Source: Ligula intestinalis (lineage: Eukaryota > Platyhelminthes > Cestoda > Diphyllobothriidea > Diphyllobothriidae). Taken from it: a DNA stretch of 64,000 bases. The DNA is taken from NCBI GenBank assembly GCA_036362985.1, contig JAYGXS010000007.1, positions 15,987,671 to 16,051,670 on the forward strand. The letters run 5' to 3'. Both the position numbers and the translations under genes were made by a program. Of this stretch, positions 1 to 11,940 are shown one piece after another; the stretch's first letter is position 1, and every line of letters starts with the position of its first letter. Below the pieces are notes generated by a model. That model searched no databases. It saw only the letters and a program-made list of their open reading frames with translations, and was not told the DNA's origin.

Positions 1-164
1 TTGGGGGGCGTGGGAGTAAGTTGTATAGAACGACTTCTCGTAAAAGATAGTAGCTGCATACGCAGAACGTGCGTTTTGCAATCCGGAGGAGTCAGAGTAT
101 CCTAAGCCTTTCTGTGCGAGCCGAAGTCACGTAAAAACTGTGCGGCTATTGCATGCTGAGGACA

Positions 165-232
165 GGTAGTGGTTAGTAAGCCTCTGCGCACTGCATTCGC
201 AAAGGACCGACCAGGCCGATGCGTGCTGCGAA
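165..232. repeat. diverged direct repeat, copy 1 (partner 874-940)
   Basis: This stretch matches 874-940 in the same orientation. Shared landmarks are CAGG, GGTT, a CCTCTGC block, TTCGCAA and a GACCG-CCAGG-CGATGC block. Identity is roughly three quarters by eye. There is no coding signal, and the family is unknown to me. Confidence 0.5.
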
Positions 233-873
233 GCCGTAGAAGTCTGTTATCAGCGTCACTGTGCTGACTCATCCTGCATTCTTCTAACAAGCCCTGCGTT
301 CGCGTGTGACAATTTACCCTGCGTGTTACCTTCCGTACCACTCTTCTGATCGATCCTCCGCAGGAACCCACGTGCTGACTGTCTCACGGTCGAGTCACAG
401 CCGCCAGAGCTCGGGGCCAATCATTTCGCATCTACGGGTGATTGGCTGCGGGCAAAAAAGTACGAGCTACGGGTTTCTGTTACCCGTGCGCACATACACA
501 AAAAGTTGACCTAAAAAGACTGCGAACAACACTTTTCTACAGACATCTTTTTTTAACTCAGAGTAAACACGGTCTAGCTTTATCAGTTTTCCCCGACTCC
601 TGATTTTAGAAACCTTTTCTTTGACAAAACCAAAACTTAGACAAAGCCAATGAGAGCAGAATATATTGGGGTATGTTCAAGCAACGGTGCTGCTGTTTGT
701 GGTGGTTTTGGCACGCCGATTGGTATTGTTGATAGGTGCTCAGGATAAGTTAGATGTGTCGACATTGAGGTGACTTCTGCATTCATGGATGCGCATTTGA
801 CCGAGCAGGTGCATGTGGTCTGTGAATGCACGAGGGCAGTGGAGCTGATGGTCTCTGCTGTGAGTAAATGTCC

Positions 874-940
874 CAGGCACAGGTTCGTCAGCCTCTGCAA
901 TCAATTCGCAAGCGACCGGCCAGGTCGATGCACGGAGTGA
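874..940. repeat. diverged direct repeat, copy 2 (partner 165-232)
   Basis: Second copy of the repeat at 165-232, same orientation and about 700 bp away. It is probably a fragment of an interspersed element. Confidence 0.5.
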
Positions 941-2353
941 ACGTGCGATAAAAGTGATGACAAGCTAAACTGAGGTCCCTATTGCTGATGGCAGGGCTGG
1001 TAGTGGGGTAGGTCTGGAGACATTCAAGCGCCAGGATTCGAATCCGCAACCGCTGGTAATGAAGCACCGTATCTGCTATGCCCAGTGATATCGAAGGCTC
1101 AGGGCACTTTCCTCCCTACAAAAGGTTGACGCGTTTGAAGCTTTCTCGGCGTGCTAAAAGCCGTGGCTCTAAAAAGTACCAACTAATGAGATAACTCAGA
1201 TCGCCTCTTTGCATATTATCTTCTGGCACGGTTTTGAGGGTGCGGTCGTCCGCGAAGTGTATGTTATGGACTGTAGCCGTAAACACAAACGTTGGAGCCT
1301 GCATTGCCAGCTTTCGAGATATCCTTCGGTTCTGTAGGTACCGCAGGGTGCCCTTCACGGTAGGCATCCATCAGCACGACAGAGGACAAGAGACTGAAGA
1401 AGGAACTCGCGAGTACTAAGACCTGCGAAGGCTTCGGACACCGACCCGTTATCAGCGACGCGTGCCATCATCCTTTGCGGGGTGCACCGCTTGGGACAGC
1501 CGAGTATCTGCAGACTTTTCTACAGTCTATTGCAATCCACCGTTTCATAGGCTTTCGTCACATTCCCAAAGGTCGTGTAGAGGTGGGTCCGCATCTTCTG
1601 GCACTTCTCTTATAGCTGGCGAGTGGTGAAGATCATGCCGATTCTCCCGCGGTGTCGACGAAAGCTACATTGACCTTCCATGTGTAGTCCCTGTTCTAAA
1701 TGGCCGTACAGACACATGAGAAGAATACGTGCGCAGATCTTCCCGACTAAATTAAGCACAGTTGTCTCTCGGTTTACAGAGGTGGACGATTATGGCCTCC
1801 TTGAAGGAGGGGGCCATCGCATGTAGGTCTGAAAAAATTTCACCAGAGACGGACATAGATTTATTGAAAGTATACGCATGCTCGCTAATTGCTCTTCGGA
1901 TTTCTGTGATGGGAATTTTGGCGACCTTAAAACATTTCGAAAATTGTTCAGGCGAAGATAACAGTAGTGCTAGCAGGAGTCAGAGAAGAAAGTGAAGGAT
2001 GTGGAGAAAGAGACGAATTCTGGAGGGAATGCATATGGCATAAGAATGAGGAGGATATGGAGAAGAAGATAAGAATAAGGATAAGAAGTTGCTTTATGTG
2101 GAGGCGGAAGAGTAGGACGTTCAGAATGGTGATTTGCGGTAGGGGAGTAGGAATTTGCAGATAGGTCAAATGAATGGAAGAGGAGGATGATCAGTTTGAA
2201 GTAATGGAGCAGGATTATATAGAGCGTTTTGAGCTAAGTGCAGGGTAGGGGAACATGACAAGCAATTAGAGGAGGCGGAAGGGGATGTGAGCGAGTTTTT
2301 ATAGGAATCCGAAATCTCGCGCCAATAAAAATCCTGTCCCAGGTATCTCAGTT

Positions 2354-2373
2354 TCATCATCATCATCATCATC

Positions 2374-2408
<35 letters not shown>
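2354..2408. repeat. compound trinucleotide microsatellite (CAT)n(TTA)n
   Basis: About seven CAT units run directly into about twelve TTA units. It is a simple-sequence locus with no gene association visible. Confidence 0.9.
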
Positions 2409-2409
<1 letters not shown>

Positions 2410-5149
2410 CAAACTGATTCATAGAGGCCACATTCTTGTATCTACCGACAGGCTAACACTTTTAATGTTACGTGACTAATAACGCATATGCTTTCGGCCT
2501 GGCGTATGTCCGCTAATTCTTGATATGGGTTTTGTGAAGTGCGCGAGGAAGTCAGAAAATTCCAAAGTCGTTTCCGATGACGTCTGCTGTGTGTCTCAGC
2601 GAAAGGTGGGCTATGGGCGTGAGCTTACTTGTGTGTGTGTATTCGACCATCGATCTCAATGAAGTGCGCCAACAGGTTGATACAGAACGTGACGGCCCCA
2701 GGGGATAGCTTTTAAGTGATAGCGGACGTAGTTAGCGCCAACCATACTCTTAAACTTCGCCCGGTGTCAAGAAGGCCAAAGGGGACCCGGCGTAGGCTGC
2801 TTTATCCAATGCAAGCTGAAACACCACCTTACTTAATCTTAAGGGGCAGTAGACTTTGCATGAGTGCTTCTATACCATCTATCCTAACTCACCCTTAGTA
2901 AGTGTGAAGACAGGTCCAAGGAGGCCGAGACTGATATGATTCCTACTATTTATACTACTACTAACTAAAAATGCAGCCGAGTCTTAGTAGTACTGATACT
3001 AACACTGACGCTTACATTCGGCAGGGGTGACGCTGATTATACCAACGCTGGGGCTCATATGCCCTTGATCACAACAAAGAGTGTGAATCTGGGCTTAAAC
3101 TAATCAGAGTAAGTATGTACTTGTTTGGTACCCAGCGCACAGCAGAATTTGCCTTAATTTCCACCCATTATGCACTCCCAATCTGTATGAAGTAAAGTTA
3201 TTAGCTTTTGGGTTAAATAAAGCGTTATCAAAAAATAGTACAAGTTCCACCATGCTTTTATGTCGCAAAGTTTGCCGTCTATAGATAAAATATAGGCCAA
3301 CTGCGGTATCTAGCTGCAGCCTGGACTTTACTGAAGGTCTATTCTTATCCCCTCAATCCCAGCAGGGAGGGTGGATCTGGATTTACGCTATTCGGAGTAA
3401 ATACATGTTTCAGGCCCGGAGCACCTCGGGGCTTTCCTTCGTTTCCACCCTCTCACCTATGTCCACCAAAAGTTGTGTCACATTTTATCAAGTTTGGAAT
3501 AGGATACTGCTGCATGAAGTAATATGACACTGGTAAGAGTGCTAGAAATAATACTTACTAAGATTAGCAGATAGTATATTTTTAGGTTTTGATATGCCTA
3601 AAGATTCGGGGTCCAGATATGTTATTGAGTGTATCGTCTCCCAAAGAAGAGGTAGGTGTATATTCCTATAATTGTAGCAATAGCTGACATGCATCCTATA
3701 TTTGAAACAAGCATAACAGATGGAAATATGAGCTTATGCGCGCCTTAACTTCGTTCGAGCTGATTTTTAAGACACCCGGCGAGCGTTCACGACCGGTTGA
3801 TAAGAAAGACTCTCACCTATCCTTACGTAAAATGATAGTAAACTGCGTTTAATATTCCCTTCTTTTTGCCCTTTTACCCTTATGCTCGCGGAGGAGGATA
3901 TAGCGATGATGATTTCTGCTATACGTAAAAGTGATAGAGCTTTCGAACTGTTAATTTGCGATAGCTGTATCAGGACACCGTGCTATTTAGCAGGGTACAT
4001 TTACAGCGCGCTTGACTTGCTCTCGCAGGTTTATCCTCATGGATACGGAGGAAGATATCACAATGATTATTTTTGTCCATAGGCGTGCACGTAAGCTGGC
4101 TATTGACTGATCCATGTAGAAGCCGTTCATTTCCTTACTGTCTCGACGGGCAAATATTACACTGCTTAACCCGATAAGCACATGAGACGCTCTGATGTAG
4201 GCTGCCGTGAGAATGCACCCCCGCAGTTGGATTGGCAGGTGCCCGATTCTGGAATAAGCAGCGTGTGACCTGCAGCATGACGGCGCAGAGACTGCGACTT
4301 GTGATAATAAATAGTTGCTATACCGAGAATGAGGCTTATAGACATTAGATAGCAGTTTTCATTACCTTAAGACTTCCAAGGACTGTTTGAAGCAAAAGAA
4401 TCGCCCACCTATTAAGTCACGTTGGTCGAACCTGCAAGTTGCACATATTTTGCCAAATAAATTTGCTCAAAGTCGTATTTTCCGCAAAAGGTAAAATGTC
4501 GCGGAGTGGGTCGGAAAAATATTTAACAAATGCAGCATTTAAGGTGTTGAACATTACAATTTGAATACCTATCTGAATCAAAAGACACGAGTTGTGCGAC
4601 ATTTTATCAATGATCGCCAATTTTTGCCTATTGTTACATCAACAAATGTACTAGATGTATTTATAAACCCGGAAACGTGTACGTTCTAGTGCTGTGCGAC
4701 CATTCACTTCCTCATTCGTCTTGGTAGCTAAGCGCCTAGATGGTGATTGGCCCATAAATGCAGGCTTGAAAACATCGATGCATGATAGCGCATTGGGCGC
4801 AGCTATTCCTTTTGGCCACCAATACTAACACCCGGCCGCACGCACGCACAGAACGCCTGCGTATTCTGATTGGCTGGCTATTTTATTGGTCAGGAAAGCA
4901 GTTGGCTAAACATAGCGATGCAGCCTGGAATTCACAGACAGCCTACGTCGCGTGCGAAACAGCCTACCGTTTAAACGCAAGGACTGAACGGCTAAGCGTG
5001 AGTCAGTAAGCCCCGGTGCTGTTGGATACGTCTGACGGACGGGCCGCTAGCAGGCGCATGCCTATAGTTTGTAGGCGCAGGCAATCTGCAGTACAAGTCG
5101 CGCAGCATGTTGGACCCTGGAAACCCTCCGACATCGCAACGAAATTCAG

Positions 5150-5560
5150 CACCAATTCATGCACGTAGTGGCATAGTTGGCCACTGGATGTGGAGCAATT
5201 GCGGAATGCCGTGTGAAAATTCAGCCAGCATTCACGAAACGACGAAGTCTCCTGCTGCCACTGGATCTCCTGCAACATTGCCGGAACGTGCAGCCGCAGC
5301 TTCTCAGCTTCGTCTTCTCTACAAGCGCCCATCCACCGTGAGATGGCAGCAAATACCTATTTCTCTGAACTCACTGCTAGATTGTCGCTTCGGATCAGTG
5401 AAAGTATAGTGTCGGCTGGCAGACGAACAAACAGGTCGCTGTGCAAAAAACTCTCGAATTGTGCTTTCATGTGCCGGAGGGAAGCATCCATCAGTATTCA
5501 AATATTGAGAATCCGACAAACTCCCGTGTGGTTGGCAAGTTTTCTGTATTGATGATATGA
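5150..5560 (-). pseudogene. kelch-like BACK-domain pseudogene, copy 1
   Basis: Read on the minus strand, this encodes a degraded BACK domain, the segment that follows the BTB domain in kelch-like proteins (Cullin-3 substrate adaptors). The phrase DLFVRLP, the CREDEAE run and PAMLQEIQW can be read, but in different frames, so frameshifts are present. It matches 8225-8560 on the opposite strand over about 340 bp. This copy extends further downstream, into a stretch (FRECWLNFHTAFRN) that fits the C-terminal part of BACK. No BTB or kelch repeats are visible here. The assignment to BACK rests on pattern recognition. Confidence 0.5.
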
Positions 5561-7740
5561 ATCATGAGGTAGACGAAAGTCTTATGGATATATTTATCTG
5601 TTGATAAGGAATTTCGCTCCCTAGTTCTCCAGGACTGGTAGCTGGATCATTTCTGCAAACGAAATCATGCCCCTTACGTTTGATTGCGTAATCTCCACTT
5701 GGCCGCTCTACACATAGTGGAGAAATGAAGTTGCTAGGCTAGACAGTGCATAAGCAGAACGTAGAATAAATGAATAGATCCCAATTTTTACTTTTGAGGT
5801 GCCAAAAGCCATCTTAAGCATGATAAATCCTTCCCGGGAGGGCCACTGAGAGACGCTCGGAAATCAGGAATGTGAGCTGCGAGTATTATTCTGTGAGCCT
5901 GGAACTAAAACCCGTTGCAGCACTTTAGCAACGACTTGCTGTGTGACTTTTGGTTAGGGTATTGGTGGTTTAAAGTGGCATTACGGCAGAAACTGTGAAG
6001 AGGAATTCAAATGGCAGGCCTGTTTGCCGCCGCACCCGCAGCGAACAGCAACTGTTTGTTTTCTTGTCCCCATATTTGCTATTTCGTGCTTTCAGCGTTC
6101 ATCCAAATAATTTCTTGACTAACAGAAATAAGGTAAGCTGCTTTCGATATTATGTATATGTACGGCTCTGACCGCGCCGGCCACCCGCGCTTCCCTGATA
6201 TCTAACCTTTTCGACTTGACTCTTACAGCGAGCTCAGGGGAGAAGGAGTGGGGTAGATGGAGCACACGCCTGCTGAGTGTTTGACCATCGGTTTCGAAGC
6301 CAGCATTACATTGTGATCTTACGCCATGGTCAACATTTTCGAGATGAAGCCCCCATAAATGATCTGGACGGCTGGTGAGTGGTTAAAGTTAATAGCTAAA
6401 TGCCTTGCCCCTGCGATCTTCGGGCCCAGTTCCGTGGGGGAAGAGAAGAAATGAGACGTCAGACTTTGTGGAGAATAGGTTGGATGCAGTTGACAGTCGA
6501 ACGAACGTGCGTCTGTGTGAGAGTCACTAGAGTGTATACAGCGCAACTTTTGTATGTGACAGCCTTGAGGGTGATTGGCCAGGCTGGATTTGGGTAAGCA
6601 GGCACTGATGCGTGCGCACATGCTAGCAGACGTGAGAGGCAAGCGTTGCGAACGGATTTGGCCTGCCTCCAAGCATGGCACAAAACAGTACTCCTTACGA
6701 GAAAATACGTAAATAGCCAGCTTACGTGATGCGTTATGGAGAAAACTTTTCTAACTTCTTCGCCATTACTGTCTTTCCGGTGACATTCAATGTCGGTCAG
6801 CGAGATAAAGAAACCTTGGACGGCATTCCTAGCCTTAGTCATCTTCAGTGCGTTTAACGGTATCCAGCAGTAGAGGATAGCAACAATCGAGGCAGGCTCC
6901 AGGCTGTGCACTGACCAAACATTTGTGGTTTTCGTATTTCCAGTAATATGATATGTTATCTGCCAATAGTCATATATCTCTCGGACAAATCATTGAACTA
7001 GACGAAGGGTCAGCAATACCTCAAACGTTCTGGAAAGCCTACTTTTGCGCAAGTATTTCTCGAACTCCGGGTCCCTCACCGTTTCAAATTAAGTCTGGCT
7101 TTGAACAAGGTCGTAGCTCATTCATTAATGTGTTGTTGCCTGGTATCCCGAGGGAGGCTGTGCTCACGAATTGAGGCAAAGGTTCGCATCCCAGGTATGT
7201 GCATAGATTGAGAAGAAGTAGTTTCGATCACCGAAATCGTAGTTTTATTTGTCTGAGCTTCCAAACTCTTGCGGGAGTCCATCCTCAGAGAAAAAACCGT
7301 CTGTGCTGTTGGGCGCAGGAATTAGCCTCATCAAGAAGGCTTAATAGCCTGGACAAAATATGTAAGGACTTACAGGATCAATTCGCCTGGTTTATCCATA
7401 AACCCTCGGGAGTCAAATCAGCCTCTACTTGGAAACTGCGACACTTTCTTACTGCCCTTCTCTGCAACCATACGGCTCTTCCCGCGTACCTATGGCTTGA
7501 CTGATGAAAATGGGCTTCAGATTTTCCCTTGGCCGTAACGACGCTACCTACCGTTTAATTGATTCCAGAAAATAGTCCTTCTGTCAGTCAGAACACGGAG
7601 GTGTTCAGTGCATACGTGCAGCCATGTGTAAATAGTGAGGACTGAAGTAAAGTTTAACGCCGAGGGCGTGCATGGTAATTCTCCGCTCTCGCTCTTAAAT
7701 GTCGCTACCGCAAGCACAATTGTTTGAGGAAGAAGGTACT
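5561..7740. other. gene-free stretch
   Basis: No supported gene. The open frames near 6319-6911 and 7199-7504 show no domain and overlap on both strands. Around 6455-6600 the minus strand resembles the interspersed repeat family at 8.8, 10.4 and 21.0 kb (shared CTGGCCAATC and CTCAAGGC landmarks). Confidence 0.55.
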
Positions 7741-7858
7741 CTGATCAGGAGCTGTCCTGCTCTCAACGAGATTCGTATCATTGAAGATCTTACAAGCCTC
7801 ACGGACGAGATCGATTTTTCCGTTCTTACTGTTCTTTAAACGGACCTCTGTGTGTTAG

Positions 7859-8560
7859 GTGGAGGACGGTGCTTGGTTCCCGGTTCACAAAGTAATTCTA
7901 GCAGCCCACATTCCCTCTTTGCGGGCGTCTCTAAATGGCACATCCGAGAAGAATTTTCTGGTCCTAAGATGGTCGTTGATGCATCTAAGGTAAGAATGAA
8001 CATCTGCCAACTTATTCTGCTTGTTGTTTATGCATTTTTTAGGCTGGCAACTTCACTTCTTTACAATCTGTGCACCAGCCAAGTGAATATGACGCAGTCA
8101 AACGTAAGGGCTTGACATCATTTGCAAGAATGAGCCAGCTACCAGTCCTGGAGAACTGGGAAACCAAATTCCTTATCAACACATAAAAATATCCTTGAGA
8201 TTTTTTGTCTACCTTATGGTCTATATATCCATATACAAAACTTGCCAACCACATGGGAGATTGCCAAGTCTCTCAACACTGAAATACTGATGGATGTTTA
8301 CATTCGAGGGTTGGAAGCACAGTTCGAGAGTTTTATGTATAGCGATCTGTTTGTTCGTCTGCCAGTTGACCCTAGGCGTACACTGATGCGAAGTGAAAAT
8401 CTGGCAGGGTGCTCGGAAAAAGAGGTATTTGCTGCCACTTCACGATGGATGGTCACTTGTAGAGAGGACGAAGCTGAGGAGCTGCGGCTGAACGTCCCGG
8501 CAATGTTGCAGGAGATCCAGTGGCGGTAGAAGACTTCGCTGTTTTGTGAGAGCTCGCTGA
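7859..8560 (+). pseudogene. kelch-like BTB-BACK pseudogene, copy 2
   Basis: A degraded kelch-like gene fragment. The first part (7859-7989) reads VEDGAWFPVHKVILAAH, the hallmark of a BTB domain, then shifts frame and ends in VVDASK followed by a good donor (GTAAGA at 7990). The second part (about 8225-8530) reads the BACK domain: AKSLNTEILMDV, EAQFESFM, DLFVRLP, EKEVFAATSRW and PAMLQEIQW, then a stop. Kelch propeller repeats are absent. The frameshift and the missing repeats make it a pseudogene. Exon-like borders suggest it came from a genomic, not a processed, copy. An inverted second copy of the BACK part lies at 5150-5560. Confidence 0.6.
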
Positions 8561-8570
8561 TCTCTCACTC

Positions 8571-8759
8571 AATATTGCAGCATAACACCGAGGGCTGGTA
8601 AGTGACTATTGCCGTACTAACTTTATTTGTATATTGAAGATGGCTTTTGGCTCGGATTGAGAATCTGACATGCGCTGGAGACAAGAACAAGTTTACCTGT
8701 CCCTTCAAACAACATGGTAAACTGAAATGACTAGCTCCACACGAAGTACATTCGTGAAC
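8571..8759. other. no feature seen
   Basis: Spacer between the kelch-like pseudogene and an interspersed repeat copy. Nothing is recognised. Confidence 0.5.
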
Positions 8760-8779
8760 GCTTGCTGATTCCGGCTTCT

Positions 8780-9010
8780 GGAACAGCCACTCACAGAGGA
8801 CCTCATGGGACGACTACCGAGCAGACATCACTTCAAACCCCGTCCGATGGCTTGCAGTTGTGCGGTTGTTCGACCGTTCATTACCTCTTGCTTTTTCTTC
8901 ATTTCCTTCTGTACAGAATATACTCTTCTGATTTATCTGACCTCCAATGACTTCTCTTCTCTGAAGGAACCGGGCCTGAAGCACGCACCTTCCAGGGTTT
9001 AATTTAATTA
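8780..9010 (+). repeat. interspersed repeat family R1, copy A
   Basis: It shares a block with 10385-10645 and 20985-21245: TTCTGTACAGAATA, then TTCTCTTCTC, then a GGGCCTGAAG-type motif spaced alike. Non-coding. The blocks fit the 3' part of a SINE-like family, but no tRNA head can be recognised here. Confidence 0.5.
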
Positions 9011-10380
9011 ACCTACTGCGATAAATCGATCTCAGTCTTTTTTAATATTTGGAATTTATAACAATCAGTGGTCCGTCGTGCGCTTTGATCTTCTAATGCA
9101 AAACGAAGAACGTGTTGTGGTCATGGGCTTTCGCTTGTTTGCCTCATGCAGTGTTGTTCCGTACAGTGTGTTCCGTAAACTAGCATGCTGGTTAGAGAAT
9201 GTAAGAAAGCGATGTCTCTTTGCTTGCTCATGATCATATCGTACAGAAAAAACTTTAGATTTTTGCATTTGCACATCCGCCTGAGCAGGTTTTAATATGT
9301 GGGCAGTTTGTACGTTTTTCAAAATTATGACACACTACCCCCCCCTATCTCTTTGCACGGTGCAGAACGTTTATGCATCGCTGTGAAACCTCCTACAGCG
9401 TTGTTGGCAGTGAGCTACATCATCGTTCTTGCGACTTATTACTAACGAGGCCATTGATCTCTCGGCTATAATTGTGTTGAAAGGAAGCGCACTTAGAAGA
9501 TTCCGAAGTTCAACCAAAATTCAGAGAGGTTTTAATAATGAAACGATTACTTGAATGTATTTCACCCATCGACCTTTTGGGACGCGCCCTCAAGATATTC
9601 CATTCATGTGGGTATGCTGAGCTGAAAATACTTCCTGGAAAGCCATACCGAAAGTATTTTTGCAGCCGTATTTGCCTGAATAATATTTTTCTTGGAAAAT
9701 TTCCTTTCGTGCAAAAGTTATTGCCTTCTAAACAAAATGAATGTCCTGCTCACTATTCGAGCACGCGATTCTTTCCTTGTTGACGGGCTTTCCAAATTGA
9801 TTGCTTCGCAATTCTTTTAAACGAACTTATAAATGGCTTTTTCATCCCCATGCTATCCAAACGGATTATATATCAAGTCAAGGCCGCACTAGTACTCCCT
9901 AGAAGATTATATGGATTCGTATAATTGCGATAGGAACTTAACAGGGAAGTGGGGACTGCATTAAGTACAAAAGATATGGAGAATGTGCTCCCGTAGTCAG
10001 AGTCAATAAAATGCATATAAACGTCCGTTTTCCCAGACGATACAATCAAACCCATGTAAACAGTCAATAGTTTAAAAAAATAGCTTCGAAACGTGATCTA
10101 TAAACTTCCTCTGGAATATTAACGATCAACGGACATTCTGAGCAGCTTCTGCAGCTTAAAATGTTAGATATCACGATTTACAATGAGAGTGGGAGAGTCT
10201 GTAGTGACACGCTATCGCCATTGCCCTCCGCCTCACGCCAGACGTGACGTCTCATGGTGGCAAGCCTTGACCTACCTATTGGACGGTTGTTGACTTCGCA
10301 GGAGGCCGCATTTAGTAGGCTGACCTCAACCCGTCCAATGCGCTGCCCGCATTAATGGGCTAGCCTCAATTAATAGGTTG
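9011..10380. other. gene-free AT-rich stretch
   Basis: No domain-bearing frame. The 81-codon frame at 9538-9783 is cysteine-rich but resembles nothing I know, and I do not call it a gene. Three related 18-mers lie at the end of this stretch (10311-10386). Confidence 0.5.
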
Positions 10381-10386
10381 GCCTCA
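10311..10386. repeat. three related 18-bp units
   Basis: Units at 10311-10328, 10351-10368 and 10369-10386 share the pattern TTAxTxGGxTxxCCTCA; the last two are directly adjacent. It is a small degenerate tandem array of unknown origin at the border of repeat R1 copy B. Confidence 0.55.
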
Positions 10387-10645
10387 ATCCGTCTGGTAAT
10401 TGGCTCTCAAGGCCAACTCACAAGGAGCTCAATTTTGTGACTGTGGTAAAGCCGGCACATCGGACCAATCTTCCCCAGCGGATAGACGTGCGGTCTGACA
10501 TTCCATTTCTTCCCGCCTATTCTCCATTCCTTCTGTACAGAATACACTCTTACTACCAGTCCGGCTTTCTCATGACTTCTCTTCTCCTAAGGAGCAGGGC
10601 CTGAAGATCGTATTTACAAAGGATAAACTTAAGTCCTCGATAAGT
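10385..10645 (+). repeat. interspersed repeat family R1, copy B
   Basis: Contains the same TTCTGTACAGAATA, CATGACTTCTCTTCTC and GGGCCTGAAG landmarks as copy A, preceded by CTGGTAATTGGCTCTCAAGGC, which corresponds to a CTGGCCAATC..TCAAGGC block in copy C. Orientation is the same as copies A and C. Confidence 0.5.
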
Positions 10646-11400
10646 CAATAGTAGCCAGGTCCAGAAACCAATTCAGACGAGAAAACGTACGATCGCTGAT
10701 ACAAACCATTTATTGGCCTGTCTTACTCAAGCCCATTATCAAATGCACTAGCAAATATGGGGCAAGGCTGGTGAATTTGTAGATGCAGCCTATATGTTTC
10801 TTTGTTCCGCACTGGCACATAATTAAATTGATCCGTTCTAGCTAAGTTCTATATTACTGTGAACTAACGTTATAAGGTCGAACGAATAGGATATCCAAAT
10901 TTGACCCCATTTGCGAATATTGTTGCACGGCGTTACATGGTTATTCATGCAAAGTGGCATTGTAGCCCGAAGCATCCACTTTATTTTTAATATTTTTGAT
11001 CTTCTGATCTGATATCTTTCGTCTGCTATTTTTAAAATCAGACAGCATTTGGTCTTTTCAATATTTGTAGGTAACGGCATGGAACCAGCAAACACAATAG
11101 AAGCTTTTACTGCACCAGAAGGGCCAGCAGATTTGGACAATCACCTGATATGATGGATTTTTACAACGGTGGTGCTGCAATCGTTCATATATAAACTAGT
11201 GCACTGCTTGGCGTCAACAATAAACAATTTGCAGATAAATTTGTTTGGTTTTTTGAAAGACTATGAGTTAAATGTAGCGGCAAAGTTATGGCCCAAATGA
11301 TGAATAAGTGGATGAGTATTTGGCGAATTAGGATAATTAGCATGTAGAAACGCTGCGAGCGTTCATTTCTAAACCAGTGTTTTTACCGTTAAAAATCAAC
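10646..11400. other. gene-free stretch
   Basis: Nothing recognised. The minus-strand 100-codon frame at 10838-11140 has no family resemblance. Confidence 0.5.
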
Positions 11401-11630
11401 AATTTTAAATAGTGTGAAGCATGCATCGATGGCGGTCTTCTCGCTTCGCTTTGTGTTTACGGGCTCGTTCGGCCACCCTCTGCTGGAGCAGTTGTGTACC
11501 ATTCTCACCCATCAACTCGAAGCACTTTGCCTTCTTTTCGTCGATCCTCTGACGGTACTTGCGAAGCCTGGCGTGACACTTGAAGCATCACTCGGGTCAT
11601 ACGTCTCACCAACTCTATACTAACCGGAGG
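11400..11630 (-). pseudogene. degenerate fragment of an unknown basic helical protein
   Basis: The minus strand reads CFKCHARLRKYRQRIDEKK and then LLQQRVAERARKHKAKRE without a stop. It is a strongly basic, probably helical stretch. A second, shorter copy of the QQRVAERAR segment lies within the fold-back repeat at 11781-11940. Reuse of the same peptide suggests a decayed multicopy gene or transposon ORF. I do not recognise the family. Confidence 0.35.
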
Positions 11631-11780
11631 TCTGTACGAAACACATTATTGTCGAGACACCTGTGCAGAAACAGACGACTCCCAAAGGGCAGATGTTTCC
11701 TACCGTCGAGCGCATCGCGCACAAAGAAATTGCCGATAGAAGCAAATATGCAAGTTCCAGAAAGCAGTTCGGAAGAAGAT

Positions 11781-11940
11781 GCGATCACTGGGAGAAATAT
11801 TGTATTTTCCTGACGTTTTGGATTCTGCCGTTCTTGTTTCGCTTTGTGTTCGCGGGCTCGTTCGGCCACCCTCTGCTGATTAAGGATTCTCGGCAGAATC
11901 CGAAACGACAGGAAAATAAAATTCACTTCGCAGTGATCGT
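11781..11940. repeat. fold-back repeat with 50-bp arms
   Basis: The left arm 11781-11830 and the right arm 11891-11940 are reverse complements at 40 of 50 positions, separated by a 60-bp loop. The loop is nearly the same as the sequence at 11436-11490 (shared TTCGCTTTGTGTT and GGGCTCGTTCGGCCACC). The structure may be an inverted duplication, or a small fold-back element that captured a piece of the neighbouring unit. Confidence 0.65.

Larger units (their letters stand above)
1..5140. other. gene-free stretch with decayed repeats
   Basis: I find no convincing gene here. Open frames are under 100 codons, overlap on both strands and resemble no family I know. What can be seen is a diverged direct repeat pair (165-232 and 874-940), a tRNA-like B-box at 1034-1045 on the minus strand, a trinucleotide microsatellite near 2354-2408, and two short Gly/Tyr-rich coding-like motifs near 3889 and 4045. 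This looks like old intergenic sequence. Confidence 0.6.

Noticed and set aside
1034..1079. tRNA gene or SINE head on the minus strand
   Set aside because: There is a good B-box-like GGATTCGAATCC and a weak A-box, but the spacing (about 22 nt) is too short and no cloverleaf forms.
6319..6911. Overlapping 120- and 150-codon minus-strand frames
   Set aside because: Both are without recognisable domain, overlap each other, and partly coincide with a repeat R1-like segment.
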